From assembly GCF_001942255.1 (NCBI RefSeq), contig NZ_MKKC01000011.1, positions 1 to 64,000 on the forward strand: a DNA stretch of 64,000 nt. Direction: 5' to 3'. Below, piece by piece: positions 11,458 to 20,756 of the stretch (position 1 is the stretch's first letter; each line of letters opens with the position of its first letter). The position numbers and the translations under genes were made by a program. The notes beneath the pieces are model-generated. The model ran no database searches. It worked only from the letters and a program-made list of their open reading frames with translations, and had not been told where the DNA came from. This DNA is from Nocardiopsis sp. CNR-923 (GTDB lineage Bacteria > Actinomycetota > Actinomycetes > Streptosporangiales > Streptosporangiaceae).

Positions 11458-12804
11458 ATGGTCTTCCGGTATTCGAGCGTGGTGCCCGCGCCACGGGACG
11501 AGGTCTTCGACTGGCACACCCGCCCCGGTGCGTTCGCCCGTCTCGCGCCGCCATGGCAGCCGCTGCGCCCGGTCCGCGAGACCGACTCCCTGAGCGACGG
11601 CACCACGGTCCTCGCCCTCCCCGGCGGCGTGCGCTGGGTGGCCGCCCACCTGCCCGAACGCTACGACCCCCCGCGCCGGTTCGCCGACCGCCTGGTCTCC
11701 CGCCCCCTGGCCCCGGTGCTGCGCTGGACGCACGTGCACGCCTTCACCGCCGAGACCGACCACAGCACCCTGGTGACCGACCGGGTGGCCACCACCCTGC
11801 CGGACGCGATGCTGCGGCCGGTGTTCGTCTACCGGCACGCCCAACTCGCCGACGACCTCGCCGCGCACGCGCGCGCCCGCGCCTGGCACGAGGACCCGGT
11901 CACCGTGGCGGTCACCGGGGCGAGCGGGCTCGTGGGACGCACCCTGTGCGCGGTGCTCACCACCAGCGGTCACCGGGTGGTCCGCCTGGTCCGACGCGCG
12001 CCGGAGTCTCCGGACGAGCGCCGCTGGGACCCCGAGTCCCCGGCCTCGGACCTGCTCGACGCCGTGGACGCCGTGGTGCACCTGGCGGGGGAGCCGTTGT
12101 TCGGACGGTTCACCGAGGCGCACCGCAGGGCCCTGCGCGACAGCCGCGTCGGTCCCACCCGCGCCCTGGCCGAGGTCGCCGCGGACACCGCCGGGGGACC
12201 CCGCGTGTTCGTCACCGCCTCGGCGATCGGCTACTACGGGCCCGCGCGCGGCGACGAGGTCCTGACCGAGGACAGCCCGCGCGGCGACGGCTTCCTCGCC
12301 GACCTGGTCGCCGACTGGGAGGACGCCGCCCGCCCGGCCGCAGAGGCGGGCCTGCGGTGCGTCCAGGTGCGCACCGGCATCGTCCAGACCCCGGCGGGCG
12401 GCGTGCTGGGGTTGCAGTACCCCCTGTTCGCCGCCGGACTGGGCGGACGGATCGGGGACGGCCGCCAGTGGCTGTCCTGGATCGGGGTGGACGACCTCGC
12501 CGACGTCTACGTCCGCGCCGTCCTGGACGCGAACCTGACCGGACCGGTCAACGGGGTGGCCCCGAACCCGGTGCGCGGCGCCGAGCACGCGCGCGCCCTG
12601 GCGGCCACCCTGCGCCGACCCGCCGTGCTGCCCGTCCCCGGCTGGGGGCCGGCCCTGCTCCTGGGACGCGAGGGCGCCCACGAGGTCGCCCTGGCCGACC
12701 AGCGCGTGGTCCCCTACCGGCTGCGCTCAGCCGGTCACGTGTTCCGCCATCCCGACCTGGCCGGCGCGCTGGCCCACCTGTTCGGTCGCCACCGACCCGG
12801 GTGA
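11458..12804 (+). CDS. TIGR01777-family NAD-dependent epimerase with N-terminal SRPBCC-like domain
   Basis: 448 residues. Residues 1 to about 140 form a START/SRPBCC-like domain (FRYSSVVPAPRDEVFDWHTRPGAF). From about 145 a Rossmann SDR domain begins with VTGASGLVGRTL, then VVHLAGEPLFGRF and the family hallmark SAIGYYG. GDGRQWLSWIGVDDLADVY and PNPVRGAEHA complete the TIGR01777 pattern. Homologs (YfcH-like) are conserved but their substrate is unsettled. The ATG has GAGGAGG upstream. It is the only gene on this strand before a convergent molybdoenzyme. Confidence 0.88.
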   Translation: MVFRYSSVVPAPRDEVFDWHTRPGAFARLAPPWQPLRPVRETDSLSDGTTVLALPGGVRWVAAHLPERYDPPRRFADRLVSRPLAPVLRWTHVHAFTAETDHSTLVTDRVATTLPDAMLRPVFVYRHAQLADDLAAHARARAWHEDPVTVAVTGASGLVGRTLCAVLTTSGHRVVRLVRRAPESPDERRWDPESPASDLLDAVDAVVHLAGEPLFGRFTEAHRRALRDSRVGPTRALAEVAADTAGGPRVFVTASAIGYYGPARGDEVLTEDSPRGDGFLADLVADWEDAARPAAEAGLRCVQVRTGIVQTPAGGVLGLQYPLFAAGLGGRIGDGRQWLSWIGVDDLADVYVRAVLDANLTGPVNGVAPNPVRGAEHARALAATLRRPAVLPVPGWGPALLLGREGAHEVALADQRVVPYRLRSAGHVFRHPDLAGALAHLFGRHRPG

Positions 12805-13048
12805 GGCCGCCCCGCGCCCACCGCCGTTCGCGGCACGGGTCGGCCTGGCGGCCCGCTCTCCTCGGCCGCGCCCTTCCTCGCGGACCCGCTCGCCCCGCGC
12901 CGCGTGCCTGCCCGGTTCTTCGACGTCATCATGGGCGGGAACCCGGCGCCGGTGGGCCCGGCGGCGCTCCGGGGGCGCCCTCACGCGTCCTCCGGGGCGG
13001 CGGCGGTGACCGGCGCCGCCTCGGCCGCCCGACGCTGACCGGCCCGGT

Positions 13049-15370
13049 CTAGGCCGTCGGCGGTCCCGAGTCCGCCTCGAACCGCACCACCACCGACTTC
13101 GAGGTCGGGGTGTTGCTCACCTCGGCGGTCGAGTCCAACGGCACCAGCACGTTGGTCTCCGGGAAGTAGGCCGCCGCGCACCCGCGCGCGGTCGGGTAGT
13201 GCACCACCCGGAAGTGCGGCGCGCGCCGGTCCCGGCCGTCCGGCCACTCGCTGACGATGTCGGTGTGGGCGCCGTCGGCCAGGCCCAGCTCCCGCGCGTC
13301 CTCGGGGTTGACCAGCACCACCCTCCGGCCGTCGTGGATGCCCCGGTACCGGTCGTCCAGGCCGTAGACCGTCGTGTTGTACTGGTCGTGCGAACGCAGC
13401 GTCTGCAACAGCAGCCGCCCCCGCGGGACCCGCGGCGCGTACCGTCCGTTGACGGTGAAGTTGGCCAGCCCGGTCGCGGTCGGGAACCTGCGGTCGTCGC
13501 GCGGCGCGTGCGGCAGGGTGAAACCTCCCGGGCGCCGCGCCCGAGCGTTGAAGTCGTCGAATCCCGGCACGACCGCCGCCACGCGGTCGCGGATCCGGTC
13601 GTAGTCGGCCAACTCCGACCAGGCCACCGGGCTCTCCCCGAGCACCCGGGACGCCAGGTCGAGGATGATGTCGACCTCCGAACGCATCCCCTCCGCCAAA
13701 GGCGCCAGCACCCCGTGCGAGGCGTGCACCATCCCCATGGAGTCCTCGACCGTCACCCAGCGGGGACGGCCGTCGCGCAGGTCGCGGTCGCTGCGGGCCA
13801 GCGCGGGCAGGATCAGCGCGCGCGACCCGGTGATCACGTGCGACCGGTTGAGCTTGGTGGACACGTGCACCGTGAGCCCCACCCGGCGCATCGCCTCCTC
13901 GGTGACGAGGGTGTCGGGCGTGGCCGCCACGAAGTTGCCACCCATCGCGAGGAACACCCGCACGCGTCCCCGCGCCATCGCGCGGATGGAGTCGACGGTG
14001 TCCAGCCCGTGCCCGCGCGGGGGCTCGAACCCGAACTCCGCCCCCAGGGCGTCCAGGAACGCGTCCGACGGGCGTTCGACGATGCCCATCGTGCGGTCAC
14101 CCTGCACGTTGGAGTGCCCGCGCACCGGGCACACGCCCGCACCCGGCCGTCCGACGTTGCCGCGCAGCAGCAGGAAGTTGACCACCTCGCGGATGGTGGG
14201 CACCGAGTGCTTGTGCTGGGTCAGCCCCATCGCCCAGCAGACCACGATCCGCTCGGACCCGGTCACCATCCGCGCGATCCGCTCGACCAGCTCCCGCTCC
14301 AGCCCGGTGTCCCGCTCCACGCGCGGCCAGAACTCCGACTCGGGCTCGGACAGCAGCTCCCTCGCGAACTCGTCGAACCCGTGCGTGTGCGCGTCGACGA
14401 ACTCCCGGTCCAGGACCTGCTCCCCGCGCCGGTCGGCCTCCAACAGCAGTCGGTTGACCGCCGAGAACAGCGCCAGGTCGCCGCCCAGCCGGATCTGCGC
14501 GAACAGGTCCGTGAGTTCGGTGCCGCGCCCGACCAGCCCCCGTGCGGTCTGCGGGTTGCGGAAGTCGCGCAGCCCCGCCTCGGGGAGCGGGTTGACCGTG
14601 ATGATCCGCGCGCCGGATCGCTTGGCGCGCTCCAGGGCGGTGAGCATCCGGGGGTGGTTGGTGCCCGGGTTCTGCCCGGCCACGATGATCAGGTCGGCCC
14701 GGTGGACGTCCGCCAGGGACACGCTCCCCTTGCCCACCCCCAGCGTCTCGGACAGCGCCGACCCGGACGACTCGTGGCACATGTTCGAGCAGTCCGGCAG
14801 GTTGTTGGTCCCCAGGGCCCTGGCGAACAGCTGGTAGCAGAACGCCGCCTCGTTGCTGGTGCGCCCGGAGGTGTAGAAGACGGCCTGGTCCGGCGAGTCC
14901 AGCCCGCGCAGCTCCTCGGCGACCAGGTCCAGGGCCCGGTCCCAGGTCACGGGTTCGTAGTGGGTGGCGCCCTCGGCCAGGTACATCGGCTCGGTCAGAC
15001 GCCCCCGTCGTCCCAGCCAGTAGCCGGACCGTCCGGCCAGCTCGGCGACCGGGTGAGCGGCGAAGAAGTCGGCGGTCAGGGCCCTGGTCGTGGCCTCCTC
15101 GGCGACGGCCTTGGCGCCGTTCTCGCAGAACTCCGCCCGGTGCCGCCGCTCCGGTTCGGGCCAGGCGCACCCGGGGCAGTCGAAGCCGCGCTTCTGGTTG
15201 ACGGCGAGCATGGCGGGCACCCCGCGCCGCACCCCCGCGTGCTCGCCGACCTGGCGGACGCTGTTGAGGACGGCCGGGAGCCCCACGGCGCTCGTCTTGG
15301 GCGGTCCCACCCTGGGGTCGTCCTGGGCGGGATCGGGTTGGGCGGAGTACGGGTGTGCCACACACCGCAT
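13049..15370 (-). CDS. FdhF/YdeP-family molybdopterin oxidoreductase (formate dehydrogenase-like)
   Basis: 773 residues, complete and uninterrupted. It belongs to the bis-MGD oxidoreductases related to formate dehydrogenase alpha (TIGR01701/YdeP). The N-terminal Cys cluster is QKRGFDCPGCAWPEP ... FCENGAKA. The MGD-binding text includes TSGRTSNEAAF, NLPDCSNMCHESSG, QNPGTNHPRML and GHSNVQGDRTMG. The C-terminal molydop-binding domain shows LQTLRSHDQYNTTVYGLDDR. The substrate of this family is not firmly known. Start at 15370 (MRCVAHPYSAQ) is preferred over an upstream ATG because the earlier residues are poor; its ribosome-binding site is weak. It is monocistronic here, with no FdhD or hydrogenase partner. 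Confidence 0.88.
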   Translation of the reverse strand: MRCVAHPYSAQPDPAQDDPRVGPPKTSAVGLPAVLNSVRQVGEHAGVRRGVPAMLAVNQKRGFDCPGCAWPEPERRHRAEFCENGAKAVAEEATTRALTADFFAAHPVAELAGRSGYWLGRRGRLTEPMYLAEGATHYEPVTWDRALDLVAEELRGLDSPDQAVFYTSGRTSNEAAFCYQLFARALGTNNLPDCSNMCHESSGSALSETLGVGKGSVSLADVHRADLIIVAGQNPGTNHPRMLTALERAKRSGARIITVNPLPEAGLRDFRNPQTARGLVGRGTELTDLFAQIRLGGDLALFSAVNRLLLEADRRGEQVLDREFVDAHTHGFDEFARELLSEPESEFWPRVERDTGLERELVERIARMVTGSERIVVCWAMGLTQHKHSVPTIREVVNFLLLRGNVGRPGAGVCPVRGHSNVQGDRTMGIVERPSDAFLDALGAEFGFEPPRGHGLDTVDSIRAMARGRVRVFLAMGGNFVAATPDTLVTEEAMRRVGLTVHVSTKLNRSHVITGSRALILPALARSDRDLRDGRPRWVTVEDSMGMVHASHGVLAPLAEGMRSEVDIILDLASRVLGESPVAWSELADYDRIRDRVAAVVPGFDDFNARARRPGGFTLPHAPRDDRRFPTATGLANFTVNGRYAPRVPRGRLLLQTLRSHDQYNTTVYGLDDRYRGIHDGRRVVLVNPEDARELGLADGAHTDIVSEWPDGRDRRAPHFRVVHYPTARGCAAAYFPETNVLVPLDSTAEVSNTPTSKSVVVRFEADSGPPTA

Positions 15371-15506
15371 TGTCGCACCGGGACCGCCCGGGGGACAGGG
15401 CGGGGTCGGCGGCGACCGGAGACGCCCCACGGGCGTCGCGGGCCGCGCCGTTCCGGGGCGGTGGAGACCGGCCGGGCCGCGTGGGACCGCAGGGTCGAAC
15501 GCGGCG

Positions 15507-15983
15507 TCAGTTCACCGCGACGGGCCTACCGTCGGTCATCTTCACCAGCTCGTCGAAGTCGGTGGGGAAGACGGTGTGGGGCGTCCCCCCGGCCGCCCAC
15601 AGGCGCGGGTAGTCCTCCAGGGCGGTGTCCACCACGGTCTCGACCGGCGCCGGATGGCCCAGGGGCGCGACCCCGCCGATCGCCTGGCCGGTGGCGGCGC
15701 GCACCTCCTCGGCGGTCGCGCGGCGGACGCGCCCGCGCCCCAGGCGCTCGGCCAGCAGTGCGAGGTCCACCCGGTGCCGTCCGCTGGTCATGACGAGCAG
15801 GGGGCGCCCGTCCGCCACGAACACCAGGCTGTTGGCGATCGCGCCCACCTCGCAGCCGAGTGCCGCGGCGGCCTCCGCCGCGGTGCGCGTCGAGGCGGGG
15901 AGCTCGCGTACGGCCCCCCGCGCCCCGACACGCTCCAGTGCCTCGACCACTCTGCGGCTGCGCCCCGGAAGCTCCTCGGCCAT
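15507..15983 (-). CDS. YbaK/EbsC-family aminoacyl-tRNA deacylase
   Basis: 158 residues, beginning MAEELPGRSRRVVEALE. It has the YbaK/ProX-like core (EVGAIANSLVFVADGRPLLVMTSG, HRVDLALLAERLGRGRVRRA) and the GQAIGGVAPLGHP loop typical of the family. These trans-editing enzymes hydrolyse mischarged tRNA (for example Cys-tRNAPro), so a proofreading role in translation is likely. Start at 15983 has AGGACGGAG upstream. It stands alone between the molybdoenzyme and the siderophore-interacting protein. Confidence 0.88.
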   Translation of the reverse strand: MAEELPGRSRRVVEALERVGARGAVRELPASTRTAAEAAAALGCEVGAIANSLVFVADGRPLLVMTSGRHRVDLALLAERLGRGRVRRATAEEVRAATGQAIGGVAPLGHPAPVETVVDTALEDYPRLWAAGGTPHTVFPTDFDELVKMTDGRPVAVN

Positions 15984-16196
15984 GGGTGCTCCGTCCTCTC
16001 GTGTCGGTGTGCGCACGGCCGCGGCGACCGCGCGCCCCCGTTCTACCACGCGCCCGGAACCGCTTCCGGCCGCCGTCCGCGGCCGGTGTGCGGCCCCACA
16101 GCCGGGACCGCGCCACCACGGTGGCCCCGGCAGTCGTCCAGGGCGCCGCGACGGGTGGGACGACGGCGGGATCGGGCGGCAAGGACCGGTGGAGGG

Positions 16197-16994
16197 TCAG
16201 TCCGAGGCGGCGCGTCCGTGGCGCCAGTAGCCGATGAAGGAGATGTCGGTCTTGGGCACCGCCCGCTCGCGGACCAGGTGGCGCCGCAGCCCGGTCGACA
16301 GCGCGTTCTCCCCGGCGACGAAGCAGTAGGGGCGGCCCTCGGGCAGGTCGGCGGCCCGGACGGTCTCCAGCGCGAGGGCGCCGGGGACGGCGTGGGGGTC
16401 GGTGCGGGGGAGCCAGCGCACGGACACACCGGGCGGGGCGGTCAGCTCGCGGACGTCGTCCTCGGAGGGGACCTCCAGGTAGACCTGGGCGCGCAGGTCC
16501 TCGGGGGCCTGCTCCAGGATCGCCGCCAGGGCGGGGACGGCGCTCTCGTCGCCGACCAGCAGGTGCCAGTCACTGCCCGCGCTCGGCTGGTAGTACACGC
16601 CCTCGGCCAGGATGCCCATCTCGTCGCCGGGGCGGGCCGCGCCGGCCCAGGCGGAGGCGGGGCCCGCGTCCCCGTGGTCGACGAACTCCATGTCCAGTTC
16701 GCGCCGCTCGGCGTCGTACCGGCGCACGGTGTAGTTGCGCACGTGCGGGCGTCTGCTCTTGGGCATCGCGTACAGCTGCACGATCCACCGGCGGTCGGCG
16801 CTGGAGGGCATGTGCAGCCGGTCCTGGTCCTCGCGCGGCAGGAAGATCCGGACGAACTGGTCCCGGCCGAGGTAGGGGAAGTCGGCCAGGTCGTCACCGC
16901 CGAGCGTCACGGTGACGAAGTTCTTGCTGGTCCGCTCCGTGCGCACGACACGGGTCCGGAGCATCGCGCGATGGCTGGGCTGTTCGACGCGCAC
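16197..16994 (-). CDS. Siderophore-interacting protein (FAD ferric-siderophore reductase)
   Basis: 265 residues of the SIP/ViuB family, which use NAD(P)H and FAD to reduce ferric siderophores in the cytoplasm and release iron. The FAD-binding domain carries HVRNYTVRRYD (the RxYTxR flavin motif) and EFVDHGDAGPASAWA. The C-terminal SIP domain carries GENALSTGLRRHLVRE and the closing GYWRHGRA. GTG 16994 has AGGAGAG upstream. An almost perfect iron box lies about 50 bp before the start, so it should be repressed by DmdR1/IdeR when iron is plentiful. No siderophore synthesis genes are adjacent. Confidence 0.93.
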   Translation of the reverse strand: MRVEQPSHRAMLRTRVVRTERTSKNFVTVTLGGDDLADFPYLGRDQFVRIFLPREDQDRLHMPSSADRRWIVQLYAMPKSRRPHVRNYTVRRYDAERRELDMEFVDHGDAGPASAWAGAARPGDEMGILAEGVYYQPSAGSDWHLLVGDESAVPALAAILEQAPEDLRAQVYLEVPSEDDVRELTAPPGVSVRWLPRTDPHAVPGALALETVRAADLPEGRPYCFVAGENALSTGLRRHLVRERAVPKTDISFIGYWRHGRAASD

Positions 16995-17044
16995 GGGGCC
17001 TCTCTCCTGTACGGGGGACGCGACCGACCACCGGTCGCATCACG

Positions 17045-17063
17045 TTAGGTTAGCCTAACCAAC
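17045..17063 (-). promoter_or_regulatory. DmdR1/IdeR iron box
   Basis: TTAGGTTAGCCTAACCAAC matches the 19-bp consensus TTAGGTTAGSCTAACCTAA at 17 of 19 positions and is centred 60 bp upstream of the siderophore-interacting protein start. It is directly visible and its target gene is a classic iron regulon member. Confidence 0.85.
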
Positions 17064-17099
17064 GCTGATCGTCGACGCGGGGCGACTCCCCAGCCGTCC

Positions 17100-17270
17100 C
17101 GGTCGGCGTTGCGCCCCCGTCCGCGACCGGCGGCACGCGTGCCTGCGCCCGGACCGACGGGGGGAGTCGGGTCGGCGGCCTCGTGCCCGGTGTCGGTGAG
17201 ACGGTACTCCACGTGCGCGGGGACGACGGGGTCGGGCCTCGCGCGGAACGATCCCGTCGCCCTTCGGCGT
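17100..17270 (-). pseudogene. Remnant of an HxlR-type transcriptional regulator
   Basis: On the minus strand two adjacent frames together read DGIVPREARP then PVVPAHVEYRLTDTGHEA. This is the wing and following helix of HxlR regulators (usual text: DGL-RREVYPTVPPRVEYSLT). The DNA-recognition helices upstream are missing and no start codon frames the piece, so it is a decayed gene end. It lies between the iron-regulated reductase and the 2-MIB cluster. The remaining sequence to its left is Arg/Gly-rich and carries no protein signal. Confidence 0.5.
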
Positions 17271-17861
17271 GCGCGGCGTCCGGGCGGGCGCCTTCCGCCC
17301 GATGCCGCGTGGGCTCCGGCGGCCCAGCCTCGCCCGCCGGTCGGGGCGACGTTCTTCGCGGCATTCCTGGTGTCTTCGGATGTCGGGGGCGTATTGGCCG
17401 GAAATTGGTTTCCCATGGAGGTCCAAACCCGTGCGGTATCCCTTCCAGAAGGGGGATACTTATCCTGAAATTCACCGAAAAACGATCGCCGCTGAATCAT
17501 ATGGCCCCTGGGTGTCGCACGGGTGTCGGGACTGCGAAGTCGCAGGCCACAGCGGCTTTCCAGGTTCGTCGACGTGGGGGTTTCGGCTGGAGAGCGTGGC
17601 GCGGCCTCCGTGATTTGTGCGGACCGGGGAAGGGAAACGGACAGTGCGCTTCCGGATTTCTCCACCAATAATCATGAATCGCTTGTGCCTGCGCAGATGC
17701 GTCTCCTAGTGTGTCCAGCGGTTTACGGAACGCCTCTGACCAGCGAAGACATGGGTTCGGCGTGCGTGGACCGACCTTGAGCAACTCCCGTGGACCTCCC
17801 GCCGCGGCCCGAACGCGGCCGACTGCGGGCCCGCGACCGACGACGAGGAGACACAGGGCGG
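17271..17861 (+). promoter_or_regulatory. Long non-coding leader before the 2-MIB/encapsulin cluster
   Basis: About 590 bp without a convincing gene, and richer in A+T than its surroundings between 17380 and 17730. It contains a near-palindrome, GTATCCCTTC-CA-GAAGGGGGATAC (17436-17459), whose outer arms GTATCCC/GGGATAC are perfect. This looks like an operator or small hairpin. Short open frames here have poor codon bias. The promoter of the cluster most likely lies in this stretch. Confidence 0.4.
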
Positions 17862-19265
17862 ATGTCGATCGACTCAGCTCCTGAGGTGCGAACCGACGAG
17901 CAGCAGAGCCTGGCCACCGCGGCGGCGCGGAACCTGGCGACCACGACCAAGTCCGCGCCCCAGATGCAGGGGATCAGTTCCCGCTGGGTGCAAAGGACGC
18001 TTCCGTGGGTGCAGACCGACGGCGGCGTGTACCGGGTCAACCGGCGACTCACCTATACCGTGGGCGACGGCAGGATCGAATTCAACCAGAACGGCTCCGA
18101 CGTGCGCGTCATCCCCCAGGAGCTGAGCGAACTGTCCCTCCTGCGCGGCTACGACGACATGGAGGTCCTGAACGCCCTGGCCAGCCGCTTCACCCAGCGC
18201 GAGTTCGAGCCCGGCGACGTGCTCGCCCGCGAGGGCTCGCCGGCCGACCACCTCTACCTGATCGCCCACGGCCGCGTGCACAAGACCACCGAGGGCCCCT
18301 ACGGTGAGACCACCCGCCTGGGCGTCCTGGCCGACGGCGACAAGTTCGGCGAGCGCTACCTGTTGGACCACCAGCCCAACTGGGAGTTCACCGTCAAGGC
18401 CGCGACCGCGGGCACGCTCCTGGAGATAGCGCGGGACCGGTTCATCGCCCTGGTGGACGACTCGCCCAGCCTCCAGGCCCAGATCCACCGTGTGCAGAGC
18501 CTGCCCCAGCACCGCCAGAACAGCCACGGCGAGGCGGAGATCGCGCTGGCCTCCGGCCACGTCGGCGAGCCCGACCTGCCCGCCACCTTCGCCGACTACG
18601 AGCTCAAGCCGCGCGAGTACGAGCTGAGCGTCGCCCAGACGGTCCTCAGGGTGCACAGCCGTGTCGCGGACCTCTACAACAAGCCGATGAACCAGACGGA
18701 GCATCAGCTGCGGCTGACCATCCAGGCCCTGCGCGAGCGCCAGGAACACGAACTCATCAACAACCCCGACTTCGGCCTGCTCCACAACGCCGACTTCAAA
18801 CAGCGCATCCAGACGCAGGAGGGCCCGCCCACCCCGGACGACCTCGACGACCTGATCACCATGCGGCGCAACACGCAGTTCATGTTCGCCCACCCCAAGG
18901 CCATCGCCGCCTTCGGCAAGGAGTGCAACAAGCGCGGCCTGCCCATCGGCACCGTGGACGTCAACGGCCACCACCTGCCCGCCTGGCGCGGCGTGCCGCT
19001 GCTGCCCTGCGGAAAGATCCCGATCTCCGCGGGCCAGACCTCCTCGATCATCGCGGTCCGTGTCGGCGAGGACAACGAGGGAGTCATCGGCCTCAACCAG
19101 ATCGGCCTGCCCGACGAGGTCGAGCCCGGCCTCAACGCCCGGTTCATGGGCATCTCCGACAAGGGCATCATCTCCTACCTCGTCAGCACCTACTTCTCCG
19201 CGGCGGTCCTCGTCCCGGACGCCCTCGGCGTCCTGGAGAACGTCGAGGTGCGCCCGCGTGACTGA
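17862..19265 (+). CDS. Family 2B encapsulin shell protein with cyclic-nucleotide-binding domain
   Basis: 467 residues, formerly annotated simply as a Crp/cyclic nucleotide-binding protein of 2-MIB clusters. Established work on Streptomyces 2-MIB loci identifies this protein as an HK97-fold encapsulin whose shell encloses the terpene cyclase. Residues 1-90 are the N-arm and first shell segments ([20 protein letters not shown]). About 95-205 is the inserted cNMP domain ([35 protein letters not shown]). The remainder returns to the shell fold ([60 protein letters not shown]). In the phosphate-binding cassette FGE is kept (E164) but the usual Arg is absent (P172-N173-W174). ATG 17862 opens a plus-strand cluster; 2-MIB synthase follows after 35 bp. 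Confidence 0.9.
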   Translation: MSIDSAPEVRTDEQQSLATAAARNLATTTKSAPQMQGISSRWVQRTLPWVQTDGGVYRVNRRLTYTVGDGRIEFNQNGSDVRVIPQELSELSLLRGYDDMEVLNALASRFTQREFEPGDVLAREGSPADHLYLIAHGRVHKTTEGPYGETTRLGVLADGDKFGERYLLDHQPNWEFTVKAATAGTLLEIARDRFIALVDDSPSLQAQIHRVQSLPQHRQNSHGEAEIALASGHVGEPDLPATFADYELKPREYELSVAQTVLRVHSRVADLYNKPMNQTEHQLRLTIQALRERQEHELINNPDFGLLHNADFKQRIQTQEGPPTPDDLDDLITMRRNTQFMFAHPKAIAAFGKECNKRGLPIGTVDVNGHHLPAWRGVPLLPCGKIPISAGQTSSIIAVRVGEDNEGVIGLNQIGLPDEVEPGLNARFMGISDKGIISYLVSTYFSAAVLVPDALGVLENVEVRPRD

Positions 19266-19300
19266 CCGCCCGCCGCTGACAGGGAAGGAGGACTGAGACG

Positions 19301-20665
19301 GTGTCACTGCTGTCCCGGATGTCGGCCTCGACGGCCGCGCACGCGGCGGTCGAGCTGGTGGACGTCCTGCTCCGTGACCCGAAACGGCCCGCCAGTCCGG
19401 ATCTGCTCGCTCCCCCGACCGCCCCGGCCGAGGACGGGTCCGGGGAGGGATCGGTCGCGACCCGGCTGCCCGCCGGACCCACGGGGCTCGGCAGCGCGGC
19501 GGCCACGGCCCTGCTCCCCCCGCGCGTCGCACCCGCGCCCGGCGCCGCCCACGCGGGGGTTCCCCTCCCGCGGGGGGCCGGCGCACCCGGTCGGTCGGCG
19601 CCGGGGATCCCGGTCGCGCCACCCGGGCCGGCCCTGCCGGGACGGGCCGGGCGGGTCAGGGAACGCGCGGAGCCGCCCGCGGCCGAACCGCGCCCCCGCA
19701 AGGGTCGACAGGATCTGGTGCTGTACTGCCCTCCGGCGTTGCGGGACGACCCGGCGCTGGGCGAGGAGGTCGACGACCGCCTGGTCGAGTGGGCCGAGGA
19801 GGTGGGAATCTACCCCGGCCAGCTCGACAAGGTCAGGAGGGCCGAGTTCGGGCGGCTCATGATGCTCGCCCACCCGGAGACCGACGACCCCGACCGCCTG
19901 CTGGCGGCGGCGATGTGCGGCCTGTCCGAATGGGCCGTGGACGACCACTGCGTCGACGGCGAGGTGGAGCAGGCGCGCCCGGAACTGCTCGGCCAGCGCC
20001 TGGCGATCCTCCACTCCGTCATCGACCAGGCCAACCTGCCCATGAGGTACGCGCCGCAGCTGGAGAGGGTCGTACGGGCCGACCCGGTGGCCGTCGCGCT
20101 ACGCTCGGCGCTGGACAACCTGGCCACCATGGCGACGACGTCGCAGGTCCGGCGCCTGCGTCACGAGTTGGGGATCATGTTCGTCGCCTACAACCAGGAA
20201 GGCGTGTGGCAGAACCTCGGGCAGCGCCCGCCGGTCTGGGAGTTCCTCATGCACCGGCACGAGAACAGCTTCATCCCGTGCATGGTCCTCGTCGACGCGA
20301 TAGCCGGCTACGAGCTGCCCTACGGGGAGTTCGCCGACCCCCGGGTGCGCAGGGCGTTCACCCTGGCGGGCACGGCCACGGTGATCGTCAACGACCTGTA
20401 CTCGATGGGCAAGGAGGATCCGGGCGACTTCAGCCTGCCCCGCCTCATCGCCTCCGAGGACGGCTGCTCCCTGAGCGAGGCGGTCGGGCGGACCGTGGAG
20501 ATCCACGACGAGCTCATGCACACCTTCGAGGCCGAGGCGTCCGCCCTGGCCGCCGCCGGATCACCGGAACTGCGCCGGTTCTTCGCCAGCACGTGGGCCT
20601 GGCTCGGCGGCAGCCGCGAATGGCACGCGTCGAGTGCGCGCTACCACGGCGCCAGCGAGGGCTGA
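19301..20665 (+). CDS. 2-methylisoborneol synthase (terpene cyclase, encapsulin cargo)
   Basis: 454 residues. Class I terpene cyclase converting 2-methyl-GPP to the earthy odorant 2-methylisoborneol. The metal-binding Asp motif is DDHCVD (D214, D215, D219), the NSE triad is NDLYSMGKE (N364, S368, E372), and the RY pair R447-Y448 closes the C-terminus. Residues 1 to about 137 are Pro/Ala/Gly-rich and predicted disordered; in homologs this region carries the encapsulin-targeting signal. GTG 19301 is chosen for its AAGGAGG, 10 bp upstream. It lies 35 bp after the shell gene and 91 bp before the methyltransferase that makes its substrate. Confidence 0.95.
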   Translation: MSLLSRMSASTAAHAAVELVDVLLRDPKRPASPDLLAPPTAPAEDGSGEGSVATRLPAGPTGLGSAAATALLPPRVAPAPGAAHAGVPLPRGAGAPGRSAPGIPVAPPGPALPGRAGRVRERAEPPAAEPRPRKGRQDLVLYCPPALRDDPALGEEVDDRLVEWAEEVGIYPGQLDKVRRAEFGRLMMLAHPETDDPDRLLAAAMCGLSEWAVDDHCVDGEVEQARPELLGQRLAILHSVIDQANLPMRYAPQLERVVRADPVAVALRSALDNLATMATTSQVRRLRHELGIMFVAYNQEGVWQNLGQRPPVWEFLMHRHENSFIPCMVLVDAIAGYELPYGEFADPRVRRAFTLAGTATVIVNDLYSMGKEDPGDFSLPRLIASEDGCSLSEAVGRTVEIHDELMHTFEAEASALAAAGSPELRRFFASTWAWLGGSREWHASSARYHGASEG

Positions 20666-20756
20666 ACCCCTCAAGCTCCCGGGCCGCGCGCCCCGCAATC
20701 CGGCCCAGCACGATTCGGGTCGCACCCTGACACCACGACTAGGGAGAGTCTCCTAC

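Noticed and set aside
13199-15793. 864-codon plus-strand open frame opposite the FdhF-like gene
   Set aside because: It is antisense to a fully conserved molybdoenzyme. Its translation is His/Arg/Gln-rich with no domain, as expected when GC-rich third positions are read on the other strand.
17723-18052. 109-codon minus-strand open frame at the encapsulin gene start
   Set aside because: It lies mostly antisense to the conserved shell gene and has no homology signal.
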